From assembly GCA_963656065.1 (NCBI GenBank), contig CAVKGV010000010.1, forward strand, positions 1 to 64,000: DNA of 64,000 bases, in the 5' to 3' direction. Under the pieces are notes generated by a model. That model was not told the DNA's origin and ran no database searches. It was given only the letters and a program-made list of their open reading frames with translations. Positions within the stretch are counted from its first letter, which is position 1. The number at the start of each line of letters is the position of its first letter. Source of the stretch: Hallerella sp963656065. Lineage in GTDB: Bacteria > Fibrobacterota > Fibrobacteria > Fibrobacterales > Fibrobacteraceae. Both the position numbers and the translations under genes were made by a program. This document shows, one piece after another, positions 26,305 through 36,081 of the stretch.

Positions 26305-27772
26305 GCGCGAAACGTCCCGAAACCGTTTCCGCTTCGGCCCGGACGTATCGAAATCCTTGGAGAAAAATCCGGCAGGTCGCTTCGAAATCGGAAATTTTTC
26401 CGGGTGAAATTTCGAGCGGGCGTTCGCGTTTGCCCGAAACGTCTTGCGCAAAGAGGGTGAAACTTTTGAGCGCCCCGAAATCTTCCGAGCTTTTAAAATG
26501 GAACAGGACGTTTTCCCCGTCGCGTTCCCACCAGAGTGCGGGTCCGTCGGTGACGTATAGGTTCGAACTGTTCAGGTCCCGGAAGGCGTTCTCTGCGCTT
26601 TCGCTCTTGATGACGGTCCGGACATATCCGAAGATGTGCGAACGGGAACGCTTGAGCCTTAAGAGAGGGATCTTTACGCCCGTATATTCGTTGAGGTCGC
26701 CGTGCGCATCGTTTCCTCCGAGCGGGAGCAGAAAGTTTCCCCGTTCGAGTTCCGAAATCCAGAAGTTTCGTCCGAGTTCAAATCCCTTGTCGCGCGAACC
26801 GTTCCAAAATTCCAGCCCGCGAATCGGGTTTCCGCTTTCTTTTTGCAGGTCCGCCGCGTTCCAATCGCCCCGGTTGAAGATAAAACGTTCGATTTTTCCC
26901 ATCGTTTCCCTGGGATGCGCCGCAAAGCAGGGTAGCCCCGTCCTCGAAACGATTTGCGAAATGGAAAGGGTCGGTCTGTTTTTGAGCCAGTTCCGTCCGC
27001 AGTCGCCTTCGCCGGGAATGTATTCCGGATGCCCGGGTAATAGCAGGTGGACATTTTTTCCCTGCGCGTTTCCGGCTGAAATTTCTTCGCCCGCAATCAT
27101 CCGCGGATAGTCCGGCAACCCGGAAATTTCCTTTCGGAGCGCTTCGTAGCGGGCGTTCGCGTCGGCACGGACCATGTAATCATCTTTTTCGAAAGCGAAG
27201 TCGTAGGAATGGTCGGTGCAAAAGACGAAGTCTAATCCGACGGACTTTGCCGCTTGCTGCAAGACAGCGGGGGACGCTCCGAATTCGACCGGGTCCGCGG
27301 AAAAATACGTGTGCGCATGGACATCGCCTGCGATAAAGCCTTTCGGCTTGGGGACGTTTTCCTTCAAGACGCAGATGCGGAGCGGCGACTTTTTTAGTCC
27401 GGTCAGGTTGAACCGCCGGATGCTCTTTTTTCTTTTCCCGATGGAAATTTCGACCGAGGCTTTGACTGCGTAGTCTCCGGGCGGGAGCTTTCCGCAATCG
27501 ACGGGAAGAAAACAAAAGGGTTCCGCGATGGTTTGCCGAAGGCTCTGGGTTTTCTTGTGCCGAAAGTCGTGAGCGGTAAACGTAGCGTCAAAGGATTCCA
27601 GGGTGACGGGGAAGCGGTTCGCTTCGCGGACAACGATAAAGAGCTTGACATTTTCCCCCGGGACAACCTGGAAAGGCGCATCGATGATGATTTCCGGTTC
27701 CTTTCGGTAGAGAAGTGACCACGGAAGCTTGAACTTGTAATGCATTTCCGCGTAGTCGGGAGAAAAAATCAT
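26231..27772 (-). CDS. PHP-domain metal-dependent hydrolase-like protein
   Basis: The 513-residue protein has an N-terminal beta-rich region (about 25-135) and a PHP domain from about 148. The PHP metal motifs are visible: GDVHAHTYFSAD (D150, H152, H154), CTDHSYDF (D187, H188), FAAHPRE and GGNDAHGD. PHP domains are phosphoesterases or nucleases, and stand-alone ones with an HAHT-S-D start often resemble polymerase/histidinol phosphatase-like proteins acting on small phosphoesters. The substrate here is unknown. ATG 27772 overlaps the upstream gene stop (ATGA) and precedes the PHP fold; the open frame continues 5' inside that gene. It is last in the bamD-OMP-PHP run. Confidence 0.78.
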   Translation of the reverse strand: MIFSPDYAEMHYKFKLPWSLLYRKEPEIIIDAPFQVVPGENVKLFIVVREANRFPVTLESFDATFTAHDFRHKKTQSLRQTIAEPFCFLPVDCGKLPPGDYAVKASVEISIGKRKKSIRRFNLTGLKKSPLRICVLKENVPKPKGFIAGDVHAHTYFSADPVEFGASPAVLQQAAKSVGLDFVFCTDHSYDFAFEKDDYMVRADANARYEALRKEISGLPDYPRMIAGEEISAGNAQGKNVHLLLPGHPEYIPGEGDCGRNWLKNRPTLSISQIVSRTGLPCFAAHPRETMGKIERFIFNRGDWNAADLQKESGNPIRGLEFWNGSRDKGFELGRNFWISELERGNFLLPLGGNDAHGDLNEYTGVKIPLLRLKRSRSHIFGYVRTVIKSESAENAFRDLNSSNLYVTDGPALWWERDGENVLFHFKSSEDFGALKSFTLFAQDVSGKRERPLEISPGKISDFEATCRIFLQGFRYVRAEAETVSGRFALTSACPATPNNVHTETSRPGSCCR

Positions 27773-28566
27773 TTTTTTGCCCGGTTGATGACGCCCAGGC
27801 TGAAACGGAATTGCAGCTGGAGCCCGCCCAAGTCCCATTTGGCCTTGTCCGTGTCGCTGTCGGGGACGACTTTTGAAAAGGGACCGTCGGCATGGACGAT
27901 GATTCGCGAATACCCGATGTCGCCGTAGATGTGGATGTTTTTCCATGTGGTGACCAGGTAGCCGAGGCTCACCCCGAAACCGTTTCCGAGGAGGGATTCG
28001 TTTGCGTCGAGATGTCCCCAGCTCGAATAGATTTCCGTCCCGGGAAGCATCCAATACCAACGAAGCGACACGCTGAAAAGGCTCGCATTCGAAATGGAAA
28101 TCAGGTCCTCCGGAATGGCGATGCGGTATTCGAGATAGAGCGGAAATCCCTGGAGCGTGTAGCTGTAATTGTGAATCTTGTCCTTTCTGTCCGTGACGAC
28201 GACCGATTCGTTGTCGTAGATGTAGCCGAAGCCCGCGCTGACGAAATGCCCGCTTCGCCACTGGAGCTGCAGGCCCGCGGTAATCGGGAAGCAAAAATTC
28301 ACTTTCTGGAAATCCTGCTTGGACACATAGCTGCTTTCGGCTTCGGTCAGGGCCTCTGTCCGGAAACGCTTATAGACAGTATCGACTTCGGCCTGGAACT
28401 TATCGCGGCTGTCAAAACTCAGAAATGAAATGGACGGCTGGATGAAAAAGGAGAGAACGCTCCGGTCTTCCGCTTCCGAAGAAATGCCTTTCGCCCCGGG
28501 AACGCCTTTATCCGCCGCGAAGGCGAAAGCGCAAAGCGCGGCAAATGCGAGAAGAAAACGCTTCAA
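27769..28566 (-). CDS. Predicted outer-membrane beta-barrel protein, unknown function
   Basis: A 265-residue exported protein: signal peptide MKRFLLAFAALCAFAFA, then alternating amphipathic strands rich in aromatic residues (for example GLQLQWRSGHFVSAGFGYIY) to the C-terminus, ending LQFRFSLGVI before a short basic tail. That is typical of a small 8- to 10-strand barrel. The start is TTG at 28566, 2 bp after the bamD stop, with AGGAC upstream, so it is coupled to bamD. No specific family is recognised. Confidence 0.7.
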   Translation of the reverse strand: MKRFLLAFAALCAFAFAADKGVPGAKGISSEAEDRSVLSFFIQPSISFLSFDSRDKFQAEVDTVYKRFRTEALTEAESSYVSKQDFQKVNFCFPITAGLQLQWRSGHFVSAGFGYIYDNESVVVTDRKDKIHNYSYTLQGFPLYLEYRIAIPEDLISISNASLFSVSLRWYWMLPGTEIYSSWGHLDANESLLGNGFGVSLGYLVTTWKNIHIYGDIGYSRIIVHADGPFSKVVPDSDTDKAKWDLGGLQLQFRFSLGVINRAKK

Positions 28567-28568
28567 GC

Positions 28569-29450
28569 CTAGTCCTCATCCTCGTCGTCGGGATGTGCTT
28601 CCGCTTCGTCCCGGGCTTCTTCCTTGGCGAGGAGCTTTTCCTTCTGCTCCTTTTCGATGCGCTTCTGGAATTTCTTTTCGAGACGGCTGATGTAGCTTTC
28701 CTGGGACTTGACGGATTCGATGCGCTTCTGGATGCTGTCGGGGACGGTGTTTTTGTAATTATCCAGATAGAACCTTGCCGTTTCGAACTGGTCGAGTTCC
28801 GCGTAGCTTTGTACGAGAAGGACAAGGGCTTCGGGACGTCGCTTGCTTTTCGGGTAGAGATCGAGAAATTCCTTCATGTAGATGGCGGAGGATTGCGGAT
28901 GCCCGAGCTTGTGGTAAAGCTTTCCTACGCGGTAGTCGTGTTCGGCCCGGCGTTCGAGGAGAAGGTTCAAGTAGTAATTCACGGAATCGGTGAGCGGGGA
29001 TTCCGGGTAGTTCGAAGCGAACTTTTCGAAATCGCGCATGGCGAGCGTCGTGTTGGTCTCGTCGCGGTCGATGTTATATTCGATGTTGAAAGCGGCGACC
29101 GCCTTCCGGAATTCGGCTGTCTCGACAAAGGGGGAACTGGGGAAGTTGTTTGCAAAGCTGCCGTATTCGCCGCGGGCTTCGAGCCATTCTTCTAAGTTGA
29201 AGTAGCTTTCCGCAAGGAGAAACTGTGTCTGTTCCATGTATCCCGTTCCGATGCACAGGTTCAGGATTTCTTCGAGGGGGCCTTTGACCCGGCTGTAATG
29301 ACCGGCCTTGAAATCCTTGTCGGCTGCGTCGAAGCGGTTCTTGCACATCTGGGTCCTGTCTCCGCCGCCTTCGCTCGAAGAACACGAGGAAAGCAGAAAC
29401 GCGGAAAAGGCTAAGATGGCAAAAATCGGAAAGAGTTTGTTGGTGCGCAT
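28569..29450 (-). CDS. bamD: Outer-membrane assembly lipoprotein BamD-like
   Basis: BamD is the essential lipoprotein of the BAM complex that inserts beta-barrels. The 293-residue protein has a lipoprotein signal ending LLSSC (Cys23) and TPR-like helical hairpins across about 35-215. The features AGHYSRVKGPLEEIL, FLLAESYFNLEEW and YPESPLTDSVNYYLNL are arranged as in BamD (YfiO). After residue 230 there is a lysine-rich coiled coil and an acidic Asp/Glu tail not found in E. coli BamD. ATG 29450 directly starts the signal peptide; a further ATG at 29477 would put nine polar residues before it. It is divergent from lptF. Confidence 0.85.
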   Translation of the reverse strand: MRTNKLFPIFAILAFSAFLLSSCSSSEGGGDRTQMCKNRFDAADKDFKAGHYSRVKGPLEEILNLCIGTGYMEQTQFLLAESYFNLEEWLEARGEYGSFANNFPSSPFVETAEFRKAVAAFNIEYNIDRDETNTTLAMRDFEKFASNYPESPLTDSVNYYLNLLLERRAEHDYRVGKLYHKLGHPQSSAIYMKEFLDLYPKSKRRPEALVLLVQSYAELDQFETARFYLDNYKNTVPDSIQKRIESVKSQESYISRLEKKFQKRIEKEQKEKLLAKEEARDEAEAHPDDEDED

Positions 29451-29521
29451 TGGACCGTCTTGGCTGGGATGGAACATTTCAATGTTGCTAAATTAGCAAA
29501 AAACAAACCTAGAAAACGTCT

Positions 29522-30943
29522 ATGACTCTTGTGCGGTATGTGCTGAAGGAACATGTTGCGCCATTTTTCCTGGCGCTGTTTGTCATCACGTTCCTGTTTG
29601 TCGTGGATTTTCTGGTTATGATTCTCGACAACGTTCTGTCGAAAGGACTTCCCGCCTCGACTGTCCTTGAAATTTTCCTGCTGAATATTGTCTGGATGCT
29701 TTCCCTTTCGATTCCGATGGCGGTTCTTGTCGCATGCCTCATGGCTTTTGGAAGGCTTTCGGGGGACCAGGAAATTACGGCGATGAAGGCTGCCGGCGTC
29801 TCGCCCCTCTCTATCATGCGTCCGGTGCTTCTCGTGGGCGTCCTGATTTCGGAACTGCTGATCCTTTTTAACAACTGGCTCTTGCCCGAAGCGAATCACA
29901 GATCCGTGGAGCTGATGAGCGCTGTATCGCGCAAGAAACCCCATGCCTTTATCGACGCGGGAAAGCTGACAACCCAGTTTCCGGGCGTGCAGCTCTGGGT
30001 GGACCGCATCGACCCCTCGACGGGAACGCTTTACGGAATCCAGATTTTCGAGACGGAGGGAAAGGGACCTCCGCGAATCGTCATGGCGGACAGCGCGACC
30101 ATGGACTACGCGGACAACGGCGCAACGCTGATGCTCCGGCTCAAGAGCGGTGAAAACCATATGGCGGACAAGGACGACCCGGCGAACTATTTCCGCATCC
30201 GATTCTCTTCGGAGGACTTTGCCGTAAGGAATGTGAACGACCGCTTGGAGCGCCGCAATCGCAAATATCGCAGCGACCGCGAAATGCCTATCGAGATGAT
30301 GCTCGATGTTATCGAGGAAGCGAAAAAAAACGAAACGAGGATTGTCGAGGAAAGCCGAGGAACGCTATTCCCCGATCTGTCTAAGCTTCGGGAGTATGCT
30401 TTTGGCGATTCAATTGTCCCCAAGGATTTTTCGCGGGAACTGCCGGCGGATTCGCTTCGCCATATCCGGGCTTTGCGGGATGTTTCTATCGCGGAACGCA
30501 CGCGGGAGCGCATTGTCCACCGGACGTCGGAACGAGTCCTGAACGAGAAAAAACGCCAGGCGCAGTATTGGGTCGAAGTGCATAAAAAATTCAGTACGAG
30601 TGTCGCCTGCATTGTCTTTGTGCTGATAGGCGCTCCGCTCGGAATCATGGCGCGCAAGGGGGGGATCGGAACGGGAATCATCTACAGCATCGCGTTCTTC
30701 GTGCTCTACTGGGTGTGCCTTATCGGAGGCGAAAATCTGGCGGACAGGCTTATCGTCTCCCCGGCTGTCGCTATGTGGATTTCGAACGTCATCATCGGAG
30801 CGTTTGGCATATTCCTCACATGGAAGATGTATCTCGACCGCTATTCGGGAACGACGCCCGCTTCGCGGGTGAAGCATTTCTTCGGAAATATTTTCCGCCG
30901 CCTTGGCAAAGGCCGCCGCGCTCCGGAGGAAAACGCAAGATGA
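29522..30943 (+). CDS. lptF: LPS export permease, LptF/LptG family (first copy)
   Basis: The 473-residue protein has three N-terminal transmembrane helices (about 12-35, 50-80, 105-125), a large periplasmic beta-jellyroll region (about 130-325) and three C-terminal helices (about 360-440). GLPASTVLEIFLLNIVWML and LSGDQEITAMKAAGVS are hallmark LptF/YjgP sequences. With LptG and the LptB ATPase it extracts LPS from the inner membrane. An extra loop of charged residues (about 245-330, rich in Glu/Arg) makes it longer than the ~360-residue E. coli protein. It overlaps lptG by ATGA. LptF/LptG naming between the two copies follows order only. Confidence 0.87.
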   Translation: MTLVRYVLKEHVAPFFLALFVITFLFVVDFLVMILDNVLSKGLPASTVLEIFLLNIVWMLSLSIPMAVLVACLMAFGRLSGDQEITAMKAAGVSPLSIMRPVLLVGVLISELLILFNNWLLPEANHRSVELMSAVSRKKPHAFIDAGKLTTQFPGVQLWVDRIDPSTGTLYGIQIFETEGKGPPRIVMADSATMDYADNGATLMLRLKSGENHMADKDDPANYFRIRFSSEDFAVRNVNDRLERRNRKYRSDREMPIEMMLDVIEEAKKNETRIVEESRGTLFPDLSKLREYAFGDSIVPKDFSRELPADSLRHIRALRDVSIAERTRERIVHRTSERVLNEKKRQAQYWVEVHKKFSTSVACIVFVLIGAPLGIMARKGGIGTGIIYSIAFFVLYWVCLIGGENLADRLIVSPAVAMWISNVIIGAFGIFLTWKMYLDRYSGTTPASRVKHFFGNIFRRLGKGRRAPEENAR

Positions 30944-32178
30944 AGTTCTCCCGTTATCTTGTGCTGCATTTTTTGAAGATGTTCCTGCTCGTGCTTCTCG
31001 GCGCGGTATTCATGTTCATCGTCATCGATTTCGTCGGAAATATCCGGACGTGGCTCGCCCGGGATCCCCTGGATGCGCGGGCCTATTACATCGCCTATCT
31101 TCCCTATATCGTTTACCTGGTGACGCCTGTTGCGCTTTTTATCGGCGTTGTCGCTTCGGTGGGAAACATGTCGCGACACTTGGAAATTATGGCTTTCCAG
31201 CAGTCGGGAAAAAGCCCATTCCGCGCCCTGGTTCCCATATTTTTTGTCGGGGCGCTTGTTACGGCGTTTTCGTTTTACCTGGATGCAAAAGTCTTGCCGG
31301 ACGCAAACCACAGCCGCTACAAGATCATGGAACCGATGTCGCAGCAACGCAAGGATCCGCGGATTCGGGACAAACGCGACTTTGTGTATATCTCCGGCGA
31401 CAAGACCAGCTGGTTTATGCGCTCGTATGGCGGAGCGAGCAAGCTTGGACGCGACGTTGTCCTTTTGATCTACCGCGATGGGGATTTGTATGAGCGTTTT
31501 GATGCGCGAAGGCTTCGCTGGATAGAACCCGATACGGTTTTTGCGGCGGCGGACGTGAAGGAAAACGGCGAAACTTCCGGGCGAAAGCCGGCGAGAAAAA
31601 TGGATTTGAACGGCGAGAGGGAAAAGCCCGAAGCGTCCCGGGATTCGGGGAAAAGTTCACCGAAAATGATTGAATCCATCGAACCGGGCTATTGGCGGTT
31701 TGAAGACGGCTACGAACGGACATTCCTCAAGGATGGATCTGTTGAAACGCGGCATTTTGTGCGGGAAAGCCTCAAGGGGAAAACATCGCTTTTGCCCGAG
31801 GATTTCTTGGACGAGCGCCAACGCGGCGACGAAATGGATGCGAAGACAATCCTGCGGAAAATCGAGGTGCAGAAAAGATCCGGCGAAAATACGAACAAAC
31901 TGGAAACGGCCTATTATTTCAAGTATTCCGGTTCGATGATGAATTTCATCGTTTTGCTTATCGGGGCGGCTCTCGCTCACCGGTTTAATCGAAACGGAGG
32001 GCTTTCCCAAAAATTTGGACTTGGGATTCTCCTCGTGTTTAGCTATTATGTACTAATCCGGATTGGGCTGAAGATGGGAGAGAACGGTGCGCTTTATCCT
32101 GTCCTCGGAGCTTGGATCGGTCACATTGTTTTTGCAGTGGTCGCTTTCTTTGTTCTGTATCGCTCTTTCCGGCTGTAA
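30940..32178 (+). CDS. lptG: LPS export permease, LptF/LptG family (second copy)
   Basis: A 412-residue paralogue of the gene before it, with the same six-helix plan: MKFSRYLVLHFLKMFLLVLL at the start, LPYIVYLVTPVALFIGVVAS near residues 50-70, a periplasmic jellyroll (about 120-310) and three C-terminal helices. HLEIMAFQQSGKSPFRAL corresponds to the cytoplasmic coupling helix that contacts LptB. It forms the LptBFG exporter with the upstream copy. The ATG overlaps the lptF stop. A charged low-complexity insert (about 205-250) is present. Confidence 0.87.
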   Translation: MKFSRYLVLHFLKMFLLVLLGAVFMFIVIDFVGNIRTWLARDPLDARAYYIAYLPYIVYLVTPVALFIGVVASVGNMSRHLEIMAFQQSGKSPFRALVPIFFVGALVTAFSFYLDAKVLPDANHSRYKIMEPMSQQRKDPRIRDKRDFVYISGDKTSWFMRSYGGASKLGRDVVLLIYRDGDLYERFDARRLRWIEPDTVFAAADVKENGETSGRKPARKMDLNGEREKPEASRDSGKSSPKMIESIEPGYWRFEDGYERTFLKDGSVETRHFVRESLKGKTSLLPEDFLDERQRGDEMDAKTILRKIEVQKRSGENTNKLETAYYFKYSGSMMNFIVLLIGAALAHRFNRNGGLSQKFGLGILLVFSYYVLIRIGLKMGENGALYPVLGAWIGHIVFAVVAFFVLYRSFRL

Positions 32179-32193
32179 ATTCCGGGTAGATGC

Positions 32194-34062
32194 ATGTCAA
32201 GTCTTTTGTTCGTTGTCTTCGGCTTTCTGGTAGGCCTTTCGTTTCGCGGAGGCGTGTTCCTGCTCGCCATTCCGTTTGCGCTGGTTTCCCTGGTGCTCGC
32301 CTGGTTGAACCGTCCGGTGTATCCCGAATCGTCGGATGAATCTTCGTCGGGGGCAATCCCCGTCTTGCGTTCGGGGCGCACGACAGACAAGACCGCTTTC
32401 GGGAAAATTTTACGTCCGGCGATAACGCAGACCGGGCCGACTCTTGCGACAAAGGATATGTTCGGCGCCTATCCCGGAGACGGCGAAGCTTCGTTTAACA
32501 AGCTGAACGGAAATGAAATCTGGACAAAACTCGAACGCGATCTGGATTCCGTCTATAATTCGTCCCTCGGGGCTTTGCGCAATTTGATTCCCGGGGCGCA
32601 TTCGGTTTTGTTGCTTTTGAAGTCGGACCGAAAATCCTTCCGGGTTAGGGCCTTTGCGTCCGAAGCGGAAAATGAAATCAACCGGAATGCCCTGATCTCG
32701 GATGGCTCGGGGGTTGTCGGACAGCTTGCCGGTCGGGAACTTGCCAGAATCCTGGAAGGCGATCTTCCGAACGGGAAAAGTCTCGGTTATTATGCGGTGA
32801 ACGTCGCCGTCCATTCGGTAGCGGGCGTCCCGATCTTTAACGAGAAAAAGGAACGGGTCGGAGCGCTAATCGTCGATTCCCTGGAGCGCAACGCCTTCCG
32901 TTCGGACCAGATTCCGTCCCTAGAAAGCTTTGCCGCGCTTTTCTACATGCTCACGTACAAGAGCTATACGTCGGCGTCGAATTACCGGGAAAAGAAAAAG
33001 TTCTACGAGCTTTCCGCCTACCAGCAGCGTTTTTTCAAGACGACGCTTCTGCGCGATACTTACAAGGAAATCTTCGAATACGTAAGCCAGAACTTTGTCG
33101 CGGAACGCATCATGATTCTGGTCTTCCACCCGGAAAAAGATGAGGGAATGGTCGCCTTTTGCCGCGGCGAAGACGAGGAACGATTCGAAGGCATGAAGTT
33201 TTCCCTGTCGGACAAGGGAATCCTCCCGCTTGCGATGATGCAGCACTGCGCCATGGAGCGTGTTTTCAATGGACGCTCGGAATATGTTCCGCGCATTACC
33301 GATCAGGAACCCCGAAACAATTCGCTCCGCTACCTGTTTGTCCAGCCGAGTTCCATGACGATGCACAATGCGGCTCTCAACGAACCGTCCGAAATAGCCA
33401 TCTGCCTAGAACGCAGATATGCGCAACATTTTGACCAGCTCGAAAAGGATTTGCTCCGCTTTATGGTGAACATCGCCTATTTCGCCTACCAGCGCGGGAT
33501 GCAGTTTGAACACGAGCAGTTTGAAATCTATCACGATGCGCTTACCGGGCTTTTGAACCGGCGCACGATCAACGAGGAAATCGTCAAGTTAGACAAGTCC
33601 CGAGGCGAAAAGAACATCGGCGTGATGATGATGGATATCGACCATTTCAAGCACATCAACGACACTTACGGGCATCAGGCGGGCGATGCCGTTCTCAAGG
33701 AAATTGCGTCGCGAATTTCGTCTGTTGCGGCTGTGGACGGGAACCTGCTTGCCCGTTACGGCGGCGAGGAATTTTTCGTAGCGGTGCCGGATGTGACGGA
33801 GGTTTCGCTGATGGCCGTTGCGGAAAAAATACGTCTTGCGGTTTGCACGGCGCCTTTTGACATTTTCCAAGGCGCACCGATCGATGTTTCGGTCAGCATC
33901 GGTTGCTTTCTCGTGACGGGAGAATTCCATGGCGACATGTCCCGGGCTGTCCAGTATGCGGACGAAGCTCTTTACAGCGCCAAGGAAAATGGAAGGAATA
34001 GGGTGGTTCGGTACGAAAACCGGGCTTTTGACTTGGAACCTGATGAAAAGGAGATGGTTTAG
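32194..34062 (+). CDS. Membrane-anchored GAF-GGDEF diguanylate cyclase
   Basis: The 622-residue protein has two short N-terminal hydrophobic segments (about 3-40), a GAF-like sensor (about 105-235), a second GAF-like region (about 270-425) and a C-terminal GGDEF domain (about 440-600) with the active-site motif RYGGEEF, DALTGLLNRR at its start and a MDIDHFKHINDTYGH block. The motif is GGEEF, so diguanylate cyclase activity is expected. The inhibitory I-site RxxD five residues upstream is not present (AAVD), so feedback inhibition is probably absent. The product c-di-GMP could act on the PilZ protein at 6422. It lies in an uninterrupted run behind lptG. Confidence 0.88.
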   Translation: MSSLLFVVFGFLVGLSFRGGVFLLAIPFALVSLVLAWLNRPVYPESSDESSSGAIPVLRSGRTTDKTAFGKILRPAITQTGPTLATKDMFGAYPGDGEASFNKLNGNEIWTKLERDLDSVYNSSLGALRNLIPGAHSVLLLLKSDRKSFRVRAFASEAENEINRNALISDGSGVVGQLAGRELARILEGDLPNGKSLGYYAVNVAVHSVAGVPIFNEKKERVGALIVDSLERNAFRSDQIPSLESFAALFYMLTYKSYTSASNYREKKKFYELSAYQQRFFKTTLLRDTYKEIFEYVSQNFVAERIMILVFHPEKDEGMVAFCRGEDEERFEGMKFSLSDKGILPLAMMQHCAMERVFNGRSEYVPRITDQEPRNNSLRYLFVQPSSMTMHNAALNEPSEIAICLERRYAQHFDQLEKDLLRFMVNIAYFAYQRGMQFEHEQFEIYHDALTGLLNRRTINEEIVKLDKSRGEKNIGVMMMDIDHFKHINDTYGHQAGDAVLKEIASRISSVAAVDGNLLARYGGEEFFVAVPDVTEVSLMAVAEKIRLAVCTAPFDIFQGAPIDVSVSIGCFLVTGEFHGDMSRAVQYADEALYSAKENGRNRVVRYENRAFDLEPDEKEMV

Positions 34063-34065
34063 ACT

Positions 34066-35544
34066 ATGTTTACCGGACTTGATTGGTTTGTCCTGATTCT
34101 ATATATCCTGCTTTCGGTCGGGATAGGGCTTTGGGCTTCGCGAGGGAACAAAGGTTTTGGGGATTATATGCGCGGCGGCGGAACGATGCACTGGGTTGCC
34201 ATCGGGATAAGCCTGATAGCCACATCGGTCAGCGCTACGACCTTTCTCGGAAATCCGGCGGAGGCTTACGGCAACGACATGAGATTCCTCATGAACAATA
34301 TCGGAGCGCTCCTCTCTATCGTCGTCGTGGGCTTGGTTTTTATCCCGCGGATCCGCCAATTGAAAATTTCGAGCGCTTACGAGGTCTTTGAAATCCGGTT
34401 TTCCCCGTGGGTCCGCCGGTTGGCCTCCATTTTCTACTGTCTGCATCTCCTGTTGCGGATGGGAATCCTTTTGTATGCCCCGTCCCTCGTACTTGCTCCG
34501 ATTCTCGGCATCGACATCCACTGGGCGATTCTTTTGACCGCTGTCGTGGCGACAATCTACACGTGGTATGGCGGTTTCAAGGCTGTCGTCTGGACGGACG
34601 TGATGCAGTTCATCGTGCTTTTTGGCGGCGGAGTGGTCGCCCTCTACATTCTCGCAAAGGGCGTTGGCGGCTTTGACGAAATGCTTTCGCTCGCGGCGGC
34701 TGCGGGCAAGACGAAGTTCTTCGACGCGTCGAACTGGGATCCGGCAAATGCGAGAAACCTTCTCTCGGCGGGAATCGCTTACGGCGTTATCGAAGTGGCG
34801 ATTCGCGGCTGCGACCAGCAGTTTGTTCAGCGTTATCTGAGTTGTGATTCCATCCGGTCCGCCAATGCGTCGAGCATCCTCAGCATGATTCTCGGAATTT
34901 TTGTTTCCATCCTTTTCTTTATGGTCGGGGCCGGGCTTTTTGTCTATTACAATGTCAAGGGCGTAGGCATCCTTCCTCCGGATGTCAAACTGAACGGCGT
35001 GTTCCCCTATTTTATCGTCAACGCCCTTCCGCCGGGAGTCATCGGATTTATCGTCGCGGCCATCTATGCCGCGGCCATGAGCAGCCTTTCGAGCGCTATC
35101 AACGCGCTTGGCAATACGACGGTGAAGGATATCATGCTTGTCCGGTCCGAGAGTGCGAAGGATCTCGCCAAGGCGAAGCTCTGGACGCTCCTCTGGGCGG
35201 TCCTCAGCACGCTAGTCGCATTTGTCGCGGTAGATATGCAAAGTTCGCTCCTGTCGAATGCGCTGTTCTTTACGGGGCTTTTTACGGGCCCTCTGCTCGC
35301 CCTGTTCCTGCTCGCCTTCTTTTCTCGAAGGCTGTCGTCTTTGGCTGTCATCATCGGCGTTCTGTGCGGCATGGCGTCAATCCTGCTCTTCAACCGCATC
35401 CCGATGATTCCTGCATACGTTCCGCCTTTTGACGGCGTGTTCTGCTTTTTCTGGAATCCCGCGATTTCCGCTTCGGTGACTTTTGTCTCGGCAAACATTC
35501 TCGGCCTTTTCCTGAAACGGAAGCCCCAGAAACTGAAAGCTTGA
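34066..35544 (+). CDS. Sodium/solute symporter family (SSS) transporter
   Basis: The 492-residue integral membrane protein has about 13 transmembrane helices and the SSS pattern, with GDYMRGGGTMHWVAIGISLIA and ATSVSATTFLGNPAEAYG early, followed by YGGFKAVVWTDVMQF and later VAAIYAAAMSSLSSAINALG. SSS proteins use the sodium gradient to import sugars, sialic acids, amino acids or similar solutes; the sequence does not identify the substrate. The start is 3 bp after the GGDEF stop. Confidence 0.88.
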   Translation: MFTGLDWFVLILYILLSVGIGLWASRGNKGFGDYMRGGGTMHWVAIGISLIATSVSATTFLGNPAEAYGNDMRFLMNNIGALLSIVVVGLVFIPRIRQLKISSAYEVFEIRFSPWVRRLASIFYCLHLLLRMGILLYAPSLVLAPILGIDIHWAILLTAVVATIYTWYGGFKAVVWTDVMQFIVLFGGGVVALYILAKGVGGFDEMLSLAAAAGKTKFFDASNWDPANARNLLSAGIAYGVIEVAIRGCDQQFVQRYLSCDSIRSANASSILSMILGIFVSILFFMVGAGLFVYYNVKGVGILPPDVKLNGVFPYFIVNALPPGVIGFIVAAIYAAAMSSLSSAINALGNTTVKDIMLVRSESAKDLAKAKLWTLLWAVLSTLVAFVAVDMQSSLLSNALFFTGLFTGPLLALFLLAFFSRRLSSLAVIIGVLCGMASILLFNRIPMIPAYVPPFDGVFCFFWNPAISASVTFVSANILGLFLKRKPQKLKA

Positions 35545-35562
35545 TGAATTGGCGAGGTGGCG

Positions 35563-36066
35563 ATGACGGACCGGGAAGATGAACGCTGGATGAACATGGC
35601 GATTCGCGAAGCGGAGCGCGCCTACGACTTGGGCGAGGTTCCGATCGGTTGTGTCATCGTCAAGGACGGACGCTGCATCGGGAAAGGCTACAACCAGGTC
35701 GAAACGCTCAAGGATGCGACAGCCCATGCGGAAATCGTCGCCATCGGGGCGGCTTCCGCCTCGGTCGAAAATTGGAGACTGTCGGGCGCGACGCTCTATG
35801 TGACGCTAGAACCGTGTCCGATGTGTGCCGGAGCCATCCTGAACAGCCGAATATCCCGGGTTGTCTATGGTTCGCCCGACAAACGTTTTGGCGGTTGCGG
35901 CACGACCATCGACGTCATATCGGACAATGCCATCGGGCAGAAAGTCCTCGTGACCGGTGGCGTGAAGGCGGAGGAATGTCTCGGTCTCATCCAGGCGTTT
36001 TTCATGGAAATGCGCCAGAAGAAGGGCGATTCCGGCGCAAAGTTTCCCAAAAAGTCCGATCCTTAA
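35563..36066 (+). CDS. tadA: tRNA adenosine(34) deaminase TadA
   Basis: TadA converts A34 to inosine in tRNA-Arg(ACG). The 167-residue protein has the zinc motifs HAE (H56, E58) and PCPMC (C85, C88), with EVPIGCVIV and NSRISRVVYGSPD typical of bacterial TadA rather than cytosine deaminases. ATG 35563 is 5 nt behind GAGG; GTG 35557 lies upstream in frame but overlaps that site. It sits between the SSS transporter and a lipoprotein gene. Confidence 0.94.
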   Translation: MTDREDERWMNMAIREAERAYDLGEVPIGCVIVKDGRCIGKGYNQVETLKDATAHAEIVAIGAASASVENWRLSGATLYVTLEPCPMCAGAILNSRISRVVYGSPDKRFGGCGTTIDVISDNAIGQKVLVTGGVKAEECLGLIQAFFMEMRQKKGDSGAKFPKKSDP

Positions 36067-36081
36067 TTTTATCTTTGCTAT